In this document: in pieces, positions 42,400 through 51,973 of the stretch
Layout: the number at the start of each line of letters is the position of its first letter
How positions within the stretch are numbered: the stretch's first letter is position 1
NCBI RefSeq assembly: GCF_020342435.1
Contig: NZ_CP080504.1
Span: 883,081-947,080, forward strand
DNA: 64,000 nt
From: Candidatus Vallotiella sp. (ex Adelges kitamiensis)
GTDB taxonomy: Bacteria > Pseudomonadota > Gammaproteobacteria > Burkholderiales > Burkholderiaceae
Reading direction: 5' to 3'
Program-made: the position numbers and the translations under genes
The notes under the pieces: model-generated
The model's input: only the letters and a program-made list of their open reading frames with translations
Told to the model about the DNA's origin: nothing
The model's database searches: none

Positions 42400-43290
42400 T
42401 TGTATTATAGACACCCGTCGCAGCGCCCTGGCTCGTACTTAGTACGAGCTTTAACAGAATTGACGATTGCAATACCTCTAGGAGATTAAATCCAGTAAAG
42501 TAGATAAACAATGTAATAGCCACAGCTATCATTGTATGAACGACCTTAGATAGCGCAAAAGGCTGATCAAGAGAGCGACGATGCTCCCAAGCACCATAGT
42601 CTTCCCTTCATACAACCTTGCTGCTCGGCAGCAATAATCGTCGACATCATTAATGTGAACGCTAATACTATGACCGGCACATCAATCTTCCAGTGCGCTG
42701 CGACCGGCAATCCCGCACTGACTGGGATCTGTGGCACAACAACAAACAATGCGCTTTGTGTCGTATGTAGCGCGAACACACTGAAGTTTATTCCTAGCAG
42801 TTCTCAATGATGTAAAACCTCAAAGAAAAATGCTTTAACGGGGCTGGCGGTGACACGGGATTGGGTATAATCCCACCCCCCCCACAACCGCAATTATTAA
42901 CACCGATAGTACCCCGTATGCGGCAAAAATTCCTCTCATTCCGATGACAACATATTGCAATGGAGCGACGATCATAGCTACCCCAAGGGGGGGCTCCTAA
43001 TGCTACCGCTAATCATCATCATTTCTTTTGTTCGATGATACAGTCAGATCGCCAATGCGGAAACGATCACTGGCTTATGCCCAATACGATCCGATAACTA
43101 TCCGTAGAAAATATACAACGACGACTGCGCAAGACCATAGATGCTCAACGCAACCTTGACAAACACTTCGTTGTCGCTCCTTGGTATCGTACGGGCATAG
43201 ATCGAGAATACAGGAATAATTATAAATAAACCGAGCCTACATAAGGAAAAAACTGGGGCAAGTGAAGCGGTTGTGCGCAGCAACAGGTGG
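42400..43290 (-). pseudogene. Remnant of an MFS transporter gene
   Basis: On the - strand the frame at 43098-43283 begins LRTTASLAPVFSLCRLGLF and ends QSSLYIFYG; further on, a frame reads LSDRIGHKPVIV, the conserved MFS loop after helix 2. At 42567-42779, LHTTQSALFVVVPQIPV followed by AAHWKIDVPVIVLAF matches the C-terminal half. The frame changes between these pieces and carries stops, and a run of eight C lies at 42876-42883. It corresponds to the sugar/drug-type MFS gene beside ssb in Burkholderia. Substrate unknown. Confidence 0.82.
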
Positions 43291-43356
43291 CATAGACTAA
43301 TCAGGATGATTATAGTATCGGATTTGGCGGGCTGCTTGCAGAGCTGGCGCCATTGC

Positions 43357-46116
43357 TCAATGGAAAAACTATATCCGTAAAGCGCGTACCTATAATCTAA
43401 AAAACGTTGGCCTTAATCGGATTTAACCAAATATGTCACTAGATTATTGGGTTCTAACAAGTCGTCGCTTGTCTTCATATACGCGGAAAAACCAGTGACA
43501 CTATGTCGAAAGCCTATCTACGTATGCTTGATAGTTCCTACAATTGACGGAAAAGTCTGATATTGATCTAATTGAGGGTCTGTCACCAACTATTTCGATC
43601 GAGCAAAAGAAGCATCCCATAGTCTGACCTTCACGGTTAGTGCTGTCACAGAAATGTACGATTTCTGCGATTATAGATGCGCCATACTGCCTAAGTTACT
43701 ACATCTCTTTGCAAGCACAAAGCATATTTGAAATGGTCAGCACCGCGCTAGCACTGCTTAAGAACATAAGGTTGATAATTTTCTTGCCGGCTGTGACTAA
43801 CCGTAGGGGCGAAAACGCTGAGCAGTTCGACTAGATACGGGCGAAAATCTTTATCCGATTTCGCGTGCAATCCGGAATTGGTACTATGCATAAAAGCGCA
43901 GCTCAAATCTATGAAGTCGGCACGCTATCTAAAAATAATGACAAACATACGGTCAAGATCGGCGTGGCTTAGCTCAAGGTGTGCTCAAAAATGAAGTAGC
44001 GTTTTACGGAGTAGTTTGAGATCACGATGCAGCTTGGCCGCCGGTCGAATGATCTTTCTAGAGATAGATAGCAACTCAGAGCATCTCTTTAGTGCTAAGT
44101 TCGCATGCCCAGTTTGTTTGTATTCACTATAAGAACTCAAGCTGTGCTCGTTCTCATTCAATAATCTGATAGGTGCATGTAAAAAATGCGATAGCCTAGA
44201 ATAGATCACTTTTTTGACCCGAAGCTAGTGATTCGAACCCACTATTATTAGCTTCTAGTACGGTGAAATATAAAAATCATCTCTATTTTTAGAGATTGGA
44301 GAAAACCTAGCAGCATTCTATAAATTGATATCGAAACAGCTTTTGAGGGTCTACTTGATCCAGTACGTAAATCCATACTGGATAGCCCTGACAAACAAGT
44401 GATTAAATTCACATATATAAATCAGTATGACAGTGCAGCAGCGCGAGAATATGCATTCGAAGGTATGATTCGCAACTTAGAGCGCCACTACCTAGAGACC
44501 GATTCAGGGGTAGTGATAGTACTAGCTAAGTACTAAAATACCTGAGTGTACTCCGCATGCGGGGGTGCCCGACTATGGCGCGAGGCGCTATATGGAGATT
44601 GACTGCGATGGCAATGCGTGGGTAATCTTCGAGGTAGGCAGCTGACTTCTGCGTAATGCACTAAATTATTTCTAGGCGCTTAGGCTAGATTGCACCAAGC
44701 GCGAAATTACTAATATAGTAATTAAAAAATTATCGCATGCTTTATGTTTATAAAAAATGTTAGACTTAATTGCCTATCATTAGATCGTGGCATGAATACG
44801 CTGTTTGTGGAGAAGCGCAGAAAATCTGCCTTGCGTCATAGATAGGCTCGGAGCTAATCGGTGTGGTATACCCTAGATAAGTTATCACTCGGATTGCATA
44901 AACACAGCAATGACCAGTTAATCGAGACACTAAAGCGCGTGCACGATCTAGGTAGCTCGGTGGGCGTCGGGGAGTACAACGTTATCATGATAAAAGTAGT
45001 CGAGTACATCGTGGATATAGCCCGGGCGCTAACGAACCACGGTGGTATAGTAGTTGCGCAGAGCATATTACAACAGATTTCGGATAGTATTGCTGCGAGC
45101 ATTAGACAGTACTATATAGCGTGGAGCAGATTGTGGTACTACGACAGCGTCATGTACGAAATGTGAGCTGTCCGAGAATCATGAAAGCCTATAGCGATAA
45201 CCTAAAGAACAACGTTAGGTCTACCGGTTGGTCTACCCATTGCACTCGGTGTGTCCGGCTCAGGAAGGGCTTGCTGATTAAGGAGACTTATCATACAGCT
45301 TAGCGGTCGAACCCATTCCGCATGATGCCGTTGATGTACCCTTAACAAGGTAATAAATGTTAACTATTCTCCTATCAGCTATACCCCTCGTTCAAACTCT
45401 ACTCCCTACACTGGTCTGTTCACTCCAATTCAGAACTTGTTCTATAGTATGCCACGACTAAAAAGCATAGCTATGATCCGGGACGATTTTCGTTCAATAT
45501 CAAGACTAGAAACTAATAGCTTTACTAAATGGCAGTACTCTCAAGGTAGAGGTGTACTGTACATAATATTTACGGGCCATGCGATCATGCTATATCAATC
45601 AATACAATCAGAAAGCGCCTGAAATTCACTACAAAGTCAGAAACGTAAAGGAAGTTCTTGACATGACAGTTGAACACACATATCAGTTTTTTTCAAATGA
45701 TATAAATAATTGCGCACAAACCCAAAACGCTACCCGATGTGGGACTCAACTACATCCAGCTGGGCTGGTTCTCAACCATATTATTTGGTGGCGAAGCTTA
45801 ATGAATCTAGCTTTCACTGGAACTAAACAAGTGCGATACCGATCATACGCTCATATATTTAGTTAAGCTAACGACAGGCCTATACTTCCACGATAGCGCT
45901 CTTCCTCTAGAGGTCATTTACTGCTTGCGCGATTATAGAAATATGATTGTTATTGTCGAGCACAGTCTCGATGTAATCAAGACGGTAGGTTGGATTATGG
46001 TCCTTGGATTAAAGGGTAGCGTCAGGGGTGGTTAGATTGTTGCGCAAGGCACATCCGAATACGTAGCACAATCTCAGGTAAGCTTTACCGAAGAAAACCT
46101 GGCGCCTCGGGCTTGA
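43357..46116 (+). pseudogene. uvrA: Remnant of uvrA (excision-repair ATPase), nearly full length
   Basis: Many UvrA motifs occur in the right order over 2.76 kb, but across all three frames with stops: IRKARTYNLKNV (about 43366), YVESLSTYA, DIDLIEGLSPTISIEQK (about 43560-43610), LALLKNIRLIIF...NRRGENAEQF (43740-43830), AFEGMIRNLERHYLETDS (about 44450-44505), LDKLSLGLHKHSNDQLIETL (44870-44940), VGLNYIQLG (about 45740), GGEA followed by LELNK, and the end VIVEHSLDVIKT...GTSEYVAQ. Both Walker A sites are lost. UvrA recognises bulky DNA damage, so nucleotide excision repair is gone unless a second copy exists. Confidence 0.93.
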
Positions 46117-46188
46117 TACACAGCAGACGCAGGCCTGACGCACGCGTTATGCAGCTGCCAACGCGTATGCAGACAAATAGGATTGGGG

Positions 46189-47301
46189 ATGGCAACAGAA
46201 TATGAAACGAAGCACTTAAGCAATGATCAAGACAATTCACTGCACGAGCGTTCAGTAGGGCTACTTCCAGCGAAAAATGTAAATTCATTGGGCTTTCCGT
46301 TACATAAAGTTGCTGTAGTAGATATTGTTAGCCACCTGTTCATGATCGCAGCAATGCTATTGATCATTAAGCTAAAACTGCTTGGTGCGCTGCTTTCTGG
46401 GCTACTTGTCTATCAGGTTGTTCTTCAGATCTCACCAAGCCTAGAGCGTCACCTATCTAGCCAGCGCTCTCGGTGGTTCGCAGTCGTCTTCGTCGCCTGC
46501 GCTGTAGTTGCTAGCTTCACTGGTATCTCACTGGGAATCTCTCAGCATCTCGAAAAAAATATTACTTGCCTTCGGAGCATGTTCGAGCATGCAGTATGGT
46601 TTTTCGAGAAGAGTCGTGCGCGATTTCCGGCCTGGATGTTGACATATCTACCGAGCAATGCTTCTGAAATAGAATCGAAAATTGCTGTCTTGCTGTACTC
46701 TCATGCAACGCAGCTACAGGAGAGTGGTAAGACCGCGATGAGGGGTATTGTACATGTTCTAGTCGGTATGGTTCTTGGCGCGATCGTAGCCGTTGGAACA
46801 CAGCATAATGCGCCTCGTGCACCGCTACCCGAGGCTCTAGTCACGAGAGTGTCGCGTTTCTCTGATGCGTTTCGGCGAATTGTGTTCGCACAAGCTAAGG
46901 TTTCAGCGCTCAATACTATCTTTACCGGTCTTTACCTGCTTGTTGTATTACCTCTATTTCATTCGAGGTTGCCTCTATCTAAGACGTTAGTTATTTTCAC
47001 ATTCCTAGTCGGATTATTACCGGTTGTTGGCAACTTAATCTCGAATACTGTGATTGTGATGATCTCTTTAGCCTCCGGGATCGGAATCGCGATTTCTTCA
47101 CTCGCGTTCCTGATTCTAATCCACAAGCTAGAATACTTCTTAAGCGCGCGCATCGTTGGTAGCGAGATTGAGGCTAATGCATGGGAACTGCTGATTGCAA
47201 TGCTAGTAATGGAAGCAGCGTTTGGGCTGTTTGGAGTAATTGCCGCACCGATCTTCTATGCCTACATCAAACGTGAGTTAGTACTCTCTAACCTCATCTA
47301 A
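46189..47301 (+). CDS. AI-2E family (PerM/UPF0118) membrane transporter
   Basis: A polytopic inner-membrane protein of 370 residues. Two hydrophobic segments near residues 48-85 and one near 100-120 precede a soluble stretch; four or five more follow after residue 180, including a long one in LVVLPLFHS to VGLLPVVGNLISN, which is the most conserved part of the family. Substrate is not known for this lineage; the family name does not prove AI-2 export. The frame could begin with TTG at 46183, but the ATG at 46189 is preferred. It is followed by kdsD, 57 bases on. Confidence 0.85.
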   Translation: MATEYETKHLSNDQDNSLHERSVGLLPAKNVNSLGFPLHKVAVVDIVSHLFMIAAMLLIIKLKLLGALLSGLLVYQVVLQISPSLERHLSSQRSRWFAVVFVACAVVASFTGISLGISQHLEKNITCLRSMFEHAVWFFEKSRARFPAWMLTYLPSNASEIESKIAVLLYSHATQLQESGKTAMRGIVHVLVGMVLGAIVAVGTQHNAPRAPLPEALVTRVSRFSDAFRRIVFAQAKVSALNTIFTGLYLLVVLPLFHSRLPLSKTLVIFTFLVGLLPVVGNLISNTVIVMISLASGIGIAISSLAFLILIHKLEYFLSARIVGSEIEANAWELLIAMLVMEAAFGLFGVIAAPIFYAYIKRELVLSNLI

Positions 47302-47358
47302 ATGCTCTCGTGTTCTGTAGGTAATATATGTTAAATACACGTTTTCTATGCCCTAAAT

Positions 47359-48342
47359 ATGATAGTAGAAATCGATGAAAATAGAGCGTTGCGACTAGCT
47401 CGGCACGTACTTGATATCGAAGCACATGCTATCCGCAGCTTAAGTACGCGTCTAGACTGCGAGTTTGTTGTTGCCGTGGAAATGTTACTAGCTTGTAAAG
47501 GGCGTGTAGTAGTCTCCGGTATTGGTAAGTCAGGGCATATTGCACGTAAACTAGCAGCTACGCTGGCGAGCACTGGTACACCTGCGTTCTTTGTACATCC
47601 AGCCGAAGCGAGTCATGGTGATCTGGGCATGGTTACAGCTGACGACGTATTTATCGGCTTGTCTAATTCTGGAGAATCAGAGGAACTAGTTACGATTTTG
47701 CCTCTAATTAAGAGGATTGGCGCAAAATTGATCGCGGTAACAGGACAGCCAGAGTCAAGTCTGGCTAAGTTGGCCGACGCGCACTTAAATGCACATGTGG
47801 ATAAAGAAGCCTGTCCACTGAATCTAGCGCCAACAGCTAGCACTACAGCTAAACTCGCGCTTAGTGACGCGTTAGCTATAGCAGTGCTCGATGCACGCGG
47901 CTTCTCCGGAGATGATTTTGCACGCTCGCATCCCGGTGGGAGATTAGGCCGGCGTTTGCTCACTTATGTAAGCGACATAATGCGCACTGGCGACCAGGTA
48001 CCGAGCGTGCCACTATCTGCGACGGTAAGGGACGCGCTGTTTGAGATCACGGAAAAACGGCTAGGTATGACAGCAATCGTGGACGAAAATTCACGGATTT
48101 TAGGCATTTTTACCGATGGTGATTTACGGCGTGTGTTAGCGAATACAAGTGATATTTGTAATTTGCCAATTACTGATACGATGACACATAATCCACGCAC
48201 AATCAGCGTCGAACGGCTAGCTGTGGAGGCCGTAGAACTGATGGAGCGATTTCATATTAGCCAGATTTTAGTTGCCGCTACCGATGACACTCTAATCGGA
48301 GCGCTAAATATGCACGATCTTTTCTCGGCTAAAGTTATCTAA
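47359..48342 (+). CDS. kdsD: Arabinose-5-phosphate isomerase
   Basis: Makes arabinose 5-phosphate, the precursor of Kdo. The 327 residues hold a SIS sugar-isomerase domain (about 35-170, with SGIGKSGHIARK, ASHGDLGMV and SNSGESEEL) and two C-terminal CBS domains (about 205-265 and 272-325; first begins SDIMRTGDQVP). It lies upstream of lptC as in Burkholderia, but kdsC, which should come between, is only a scrap. The ATG has no strong ribosome site. Intact. Confidence 0.95.
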   Translation: MIVEIDENRALRLARHVLDIEAHAIRSLSTRLDCEFVVAVEMLLACKGRVVVSGIGKSGHIARKLAATLASTGTPAFFVHPAEASHGDLGMVTADDVFIGLSNSGESEELVTILPLIKRIGAKLIAVTGQPESSLAKLADAHLNAHVDKEACPLNLAPTASTTAKLALSDALAIAVLDARGFSGDDFARSHPGGRLGRRLLTYVSDIMRTGDQVPSVPLSATVRDALFEITEKRLGMTAIVDENSRILGIFTDGDLRRVLANTSDICNLPITDTMTHNPRTISVERLAVEAVELMERFHISQILVAATDDTLIGALNMHDLFSAKVI

Positions 48343-48377
48343 TTCTACTATCAGTCTTCACTGGGATTAAATGCATT

Positions 48378-48425
48378 ACTCGTATCAAACTTATAATCTT
48401 CGATGTAATCGGACGACATGTTAAC
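48378..48425 (+). pseudogene. kdsC: N-terminal scrap of kdsC (Kdo-8-phosphate phosphatase)
   Basis: The 250 bases between kdsD and lptC are too short for kdsC (about 540). Within them, TRIKLIIFDVIGRHV followed by a stop resembles the KdsC N-terminus RIKLMIFDVDGVLTDG. The second catalytic Asp of DxDG is changed to Ile in this reading. The rest of the gene is deleted. An inverted repeat TTTTAACTT / AAGTTAAAA (48461-48491) lies in what remains of the spacer. Confidence 0.7.
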
Positions 48426-48591
48426 TGACTAAATCTTGTGATTTTCGAAAAAAGAAAAAGTTTTAACTTGATCGATAGCTATAAGTTAAAAGCATTCGAA
48501 TAGGACGCCAGCGAGGCTGTAATTATTAGCTCTCGCAGCAAAAAATCGTGAAATGACGAATACGTAAGATCCACGTATCATATATTAAAGA

Positions 48592-49242
48592 ATGCTAGAG
48601 ATACGCAACTATACCTGGTTTTCACTTGTACTAATGGGATTTCTTACCGCCGGTACGTACTGGCTTCTACAAAATACGCTATTGCGATCGCCACAGGCAA
48701 TATCCGCTAATAAGGCGCATGCGCCAGATTACTTTGCTAAGCAGTTCTCAATCTCGATACTAGATGAAAGTGGCATAACGCAGTACCGAATTTCAGCTAC
48801 ATCAGCGGTCCATTATGAGAACGATGCGGAAACGCATGCGACACTACTCTCAATACGAGCGTTCTCGCCAGGCCAGCCAGTTGTTACCACCACTGGCAAG
48901 TATGCGCTGATCAATGCAGATAGTTTGATTTTAGATCTATATAACGACGCATGTATTATGCGCGAAGCGAGTCAGACTGATCCTCCAATACAAGCTAACT
49001 CTCAACATTTCCGTGTACTTATGCATGATAATATTATTAAAACAGACAAGTTAGTTAAACTGCAGCGGGGCCCATTAAAAATGAGAGCCTATGGCATGAT
49101 CTACGACAACGTAAGTCAGAAAATACGTCTACTCAATAAAGTACACGGTATGATTTCCGCATCTAACTTATCGGCTACTAAACCGCTTCAATTAGTGAGT
49201 GGGGTTTTTTTCTCGCGCGACATGCATGAATCTGATTTTTAA
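48592..49242 (+). CDS. lptC: LPS export protein LptC
   Basis: A 216-residue bitopic protein that carries LPS from the LptB2FG extractor to LptA. One N-terminal membrane helix (about residues 9-27) is followed by a periplasmic OstA-like beta-jellyroll with IRAFSPGQPVV and LTSN-type strands. The ATG sits after TTAAAG. It precedes lptA and lptB on the same strand, the universal cluster. Sequence is more diverged than its neighbours, usual for LptC, but unbroken. Confidence 0.92.
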   Translation: MLEIRNYTWFSLVLMGFLTAGTYWLLQNTLLRSPQAISANKAHAPDYFAKQFSISILDESGITQYRISATSAVHYENDAETHATLLSIRAFSPGQPVVTTTGKYALINADSLILDLYNDACIMREASQTDPPIQANSQHFRVLMHDNIIKTDKLVKLQRGPLKMRAYGMIYDNVSQKIRLLNKVHGMISASNLSATKPLQLVSGVFFSRDMHESDF

Positions 49243-49288
49243 TCAACCGATCCTTACGCATACACTATACCCCAAGAAATTCGCCACG

Positions 49289-49879
49289 ATGAGCTGTACC
49301 AGCTCTGTAAGTAAATCGATTATAAGAGCGCTGATTAGCTTGCTACTACTTACAACAGTGCCGCTAATTGCGCACGCGGAACATATAGATCGTGATAAGA
49401 CGATTAATATCGAAGCGGACTATATGACATATGATGATCTAAAGCATCTAGCAGTTTTCACTGGCCATGTTGTCGCGACTAAGGGTTCGATTTTAATTCG
49501 CGCAGATCGAATAGATGTTCGGCAAGATCCAAAAGGCAACCAGAATGCTACTGGTACCAGTAACGGCAACATACTGTCATATTTCCGCAAAAAGCGTGAC
49601 GATATAGATGAATATATTGAGGGTACTGCAGTACGCATCAACTATGATAGCAATAAAAACCTAACGACGCTAACCACGCGCGCCACTGTGCGACGCTTAC
49701 ATAGATTATCTGAAGTCCTTGATGAAGTACACGGCAGTATAATAACCTATAATTGCCAGACGAATTTTTATACCGCCCAATCAGGCAGGGATGTCGTAGG
49801 GCCAGGAAATTTAAGTGGCCGTGTACGCGCCATGCTTACGCCTAAAACGGGGAGACAGCATGCCAATATACCTGGCTAG
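49289..49879 (+). CDS. lptA: Periplasmic LPS-bridge protein LptA
   Basis: LptA polymerises into the periplasmic bridge between LptC and LptD. From the ATG at 49289 it has 196 residues: a signal peptide with cleavage likely after LIAHA (near residue 31), then the OstA domain with INIEADYMTYDD, FTGHVVATKGS and the YFRKKRD loop. An alternative ATG at 49226 would overlap lptC by 17 bases but would push the signal peptide inward, so it is less likely. The protein lacks the long Pro/Ala-rich tail of Burkholderia homologues. Confidence 0.92.
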   Translation: MSCTSSVSKSIIRALISLLLLTTVPLIAHAEHIDRDKTINIEADYMTYDDLKHLAVFTGHVVATKGSILIRADRIDVRQDPKGNQNATGTSNGNILSYFRKKRDDIDEYIEGTAVRINYDSNKNLTTLTTRATVRRLHRLSEVLDEVHGSIITYNCQTNFYTAQSGRDVVGPGNLSGRVRAMLTPKTGRQHANIPG

Positions 49880-49929
49880 TACATAGCGCTTATGCCTATA
49901 CCCAGACTCCACAAGAAACATAAACGCAT

Positions 49930-50709
49930 ATGAATACATCAGTTCCATCGGGATCTGATAAGACTATAGTAAGCACGCTGTCGGTACGAAACTTGCGCAA
50001 ACGTTACGGCGCTCGCACCGTCGTCAAGGACGTTTCGCTTAATGTAAAAAGTGGCGAAGTAGTCGGGCTACTTGGACCAAACGGTGCAGGTAAGACAACC
50101 TCATTTTATATGATAGTTGGTCTGGTGCCGATCGATGCTGGTGAAATTATGCTAAACGACCAATCAATTAGCTTTCTACCGATCCATAAGCGTGCCCGAC
50201 TGGGATTGTCTTATTTACCTCAAGAAGCGTCAGTATTTCGTAAACTGTCTGTCAACGACAACATCCGCGCTATTTTAGAGTTTCAATTAGACGAAAATAA
50301 AAAATTACTGTCTAACCAAGAAGTATCGATGCGCACTACCGCGTTGCTTGAAGAGCTACAAATCAGCCACTTGCGCGACAATTCTGCTGTTTCGCTATCG
50401 GGTGGCGAGCGACGTCGTGTCGAGATTGCACGCGCTCTCGCCACCCGCCCAACTTTTATCCTGTTAGACGAACCTTTTGCTGGCGTAGACCCTATAGCTG
50501 TTCTAGAAATCCAGAAGATAGTGAGCTTTTTGAAAGAGCGCGGCATTGGCGTATTAATTACAGATCATAATGTGCGCGAGACACTCGGCATCTGTAATCA
50601 CGCGTACATCATCAGTGACGGTAGTGTGCTTGCGGCCGGCGCGCCCAAGGAGATTATTACGAATGAAAGTGTACGCCGTGTTTACTTGGGTGAAAATTTT
50701 CATATGTAA
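49930..50709 (+). CDS. lptB: LPS export ATPase LptB
   Basis: The cytoplasmic ATPase of the LptB2FG extractor; 259 residues. Walker [10 protein letters not shown] (49-57), Q-loop LPQEASVF, signature LSGGERRR (156-163), Walker B with Asp180-Glu181 and an intact D-loop (AGVDP) are all present, as is the H-loop TDHNV. It ends the kdsD-lptC-lptA-lptB run. In Burkholderia rpoN, hpf, ptsN and hprK follow, but here only dead DNA does. Confidence 0.96.
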   Translation: MNTSVPSGSDKTIVSTLSVRNLRKRYGARTVVKDVSLNVKSGEVVGLLGPNGAGKTTSFYMIVGLVPIDAGEIMLNDQSISFLPIHKRARLGLSYLPQEASVFRKLSVNDNIRAILEFQLDENKKLLSNQEVSMRTTALLEELQISHLRDNSAVSLSGGERRRVEIARALATRPTFILLDEPFAGVDPIAVLEIQKIVSFLKERGIGVLITDHNVRETLGICNHAYIISDGSVLAAGAPKEIITNESVRRVYLGENFHM

Positions 50710-50748
50710 TCTATTTCTAGACCTGACTCCTTCTTTAAAAAGAATCAG

Positions 50749-50777
50749 CCTAGCAACACACCATCTCGGTGGCTAGG
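50749..50777. terminator. Hairpin about 40 bases after lptB
   Basis: CCTAGC and GCTAGG pair, with an inner CACC/GGTG stem, giving a 10-bp interrupted hairpin shortly after the lptB stop. The place fits a transcript end; no T tract. Confidence 0.45.
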
Positions 50778-51939
50778 GGTGAATGCCGTATCCTAATTCG
50801 CTCGAAGAAGTAAAAAGAGTAAAAAATAAAAACGCCTGCTCGGAAAGCTAAACTGATATAGAAAACTGCCCGTAATAAACGGCATTGGCAGAATATTCTT
50901 CTGAAGCAATAATTAGTTTATAAGGCGATTGTGTTACAGGTAAGCATCAGGCCCACTTTAGGCATTTACTTAGTTGTCTTGTACAACAAAATCTACCTGA
51001 TAGCATCGTTTTTTAGGTCGCAAGATGGTCGGCAGTCTAAATTTCTGATATTCCCGCCTTCGCTAGAGAAGTCCTGTAAGAACATCTCTAAATTCTATCT
51101 AGCACTATTGTTGTTATTAAAGTTATCCTATACGTACAAATCTAACTTCAGGGTACAAACCCTGGTGCGCTACATTTAATTCTCACCTAGTAAACCCTGA
51201 CCTCTAAAACTCTTACGTTTTATACAACAAATTTAATTATATACGTAATCACAATAAGCAGAACTAGATTAAACAACCCTAAAAACATGTATACGTCCAA
51301 CTCTTCAATAAATACCACCCCTACTAAGCTAAGTCATCTTACGGGTCATCAGGGCTGAGAGGTTGTGTTGTGTTTCGATGGAAATCGCTAAAATGTAACT
51401 TCCAGAACTGATCTGGCCGGTTATTTAGAATCCAATCTATCTAACCGGGATCTAGGATTTCCCCGGGATTGAGGTCAATTGCCATCAGCTGCAAATCGAT
51501 GAGGTTCACCCGAACGTTCCTTGTTGTAGAAGAGGTACATCTTCATTGCTAGAATTAGCACTTTATTATAGTAATCGACAACTCTCGATTATATATGTTA
51601 CCCATCCATGCGCTGCATATGATACTATATAGTGTGTTCCTAGATATCCTTATCATAGAAGTACTGCTGATAAGCGACTCAAGGCTTATCAAGAGCGAGC
51701 TATAGCTAAAGCTAATGAGTCTCGAACCTAGTCTAGAATTTTAAAAGACCGCTACCCCCCGCTACCACAAAATCTATAGAAGTACGCAGTCTTAGGCTGC
51801 TTAATATCAAAACGATATTCTGTGGAGCCGAGGTATGCCAATAAAACAAGGCTTAAGCTAATTGTATAGCTAGTACGCTGCCCCGATACTGAATTTTAGA
51901 GTCACTTTAAGATGCTTCGCTTTTCGATCAGTAGGGTCG

Positions 51940-51973
51940 CGATCTGGGTTACAGCTGGATAAAACCCAGATCG
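51940..51973. repeat. Inverted repeat CGATCTGGGTT / AACCCAGATCG
   Basis: A perfect 11-bp stem with a 12-base loop inside dead DNA. Confidence 0.5.

Noticed and set aside
44220-44260. A GTGATTCGAACCCAC stretch that looks like a tRNA T-arm on the - strand
   Set aside because: No 5-bp T stem, no matching acceptor or anticodon arm; it lies inside the uvrA remnant.
44861-45166. 101-codon + strand frame as a separate gene
   Set aside because: Its sequence (LDKLSLGLHKHSNDQL) is a piece of UvrA, so it belongs to the uvrA remnant.
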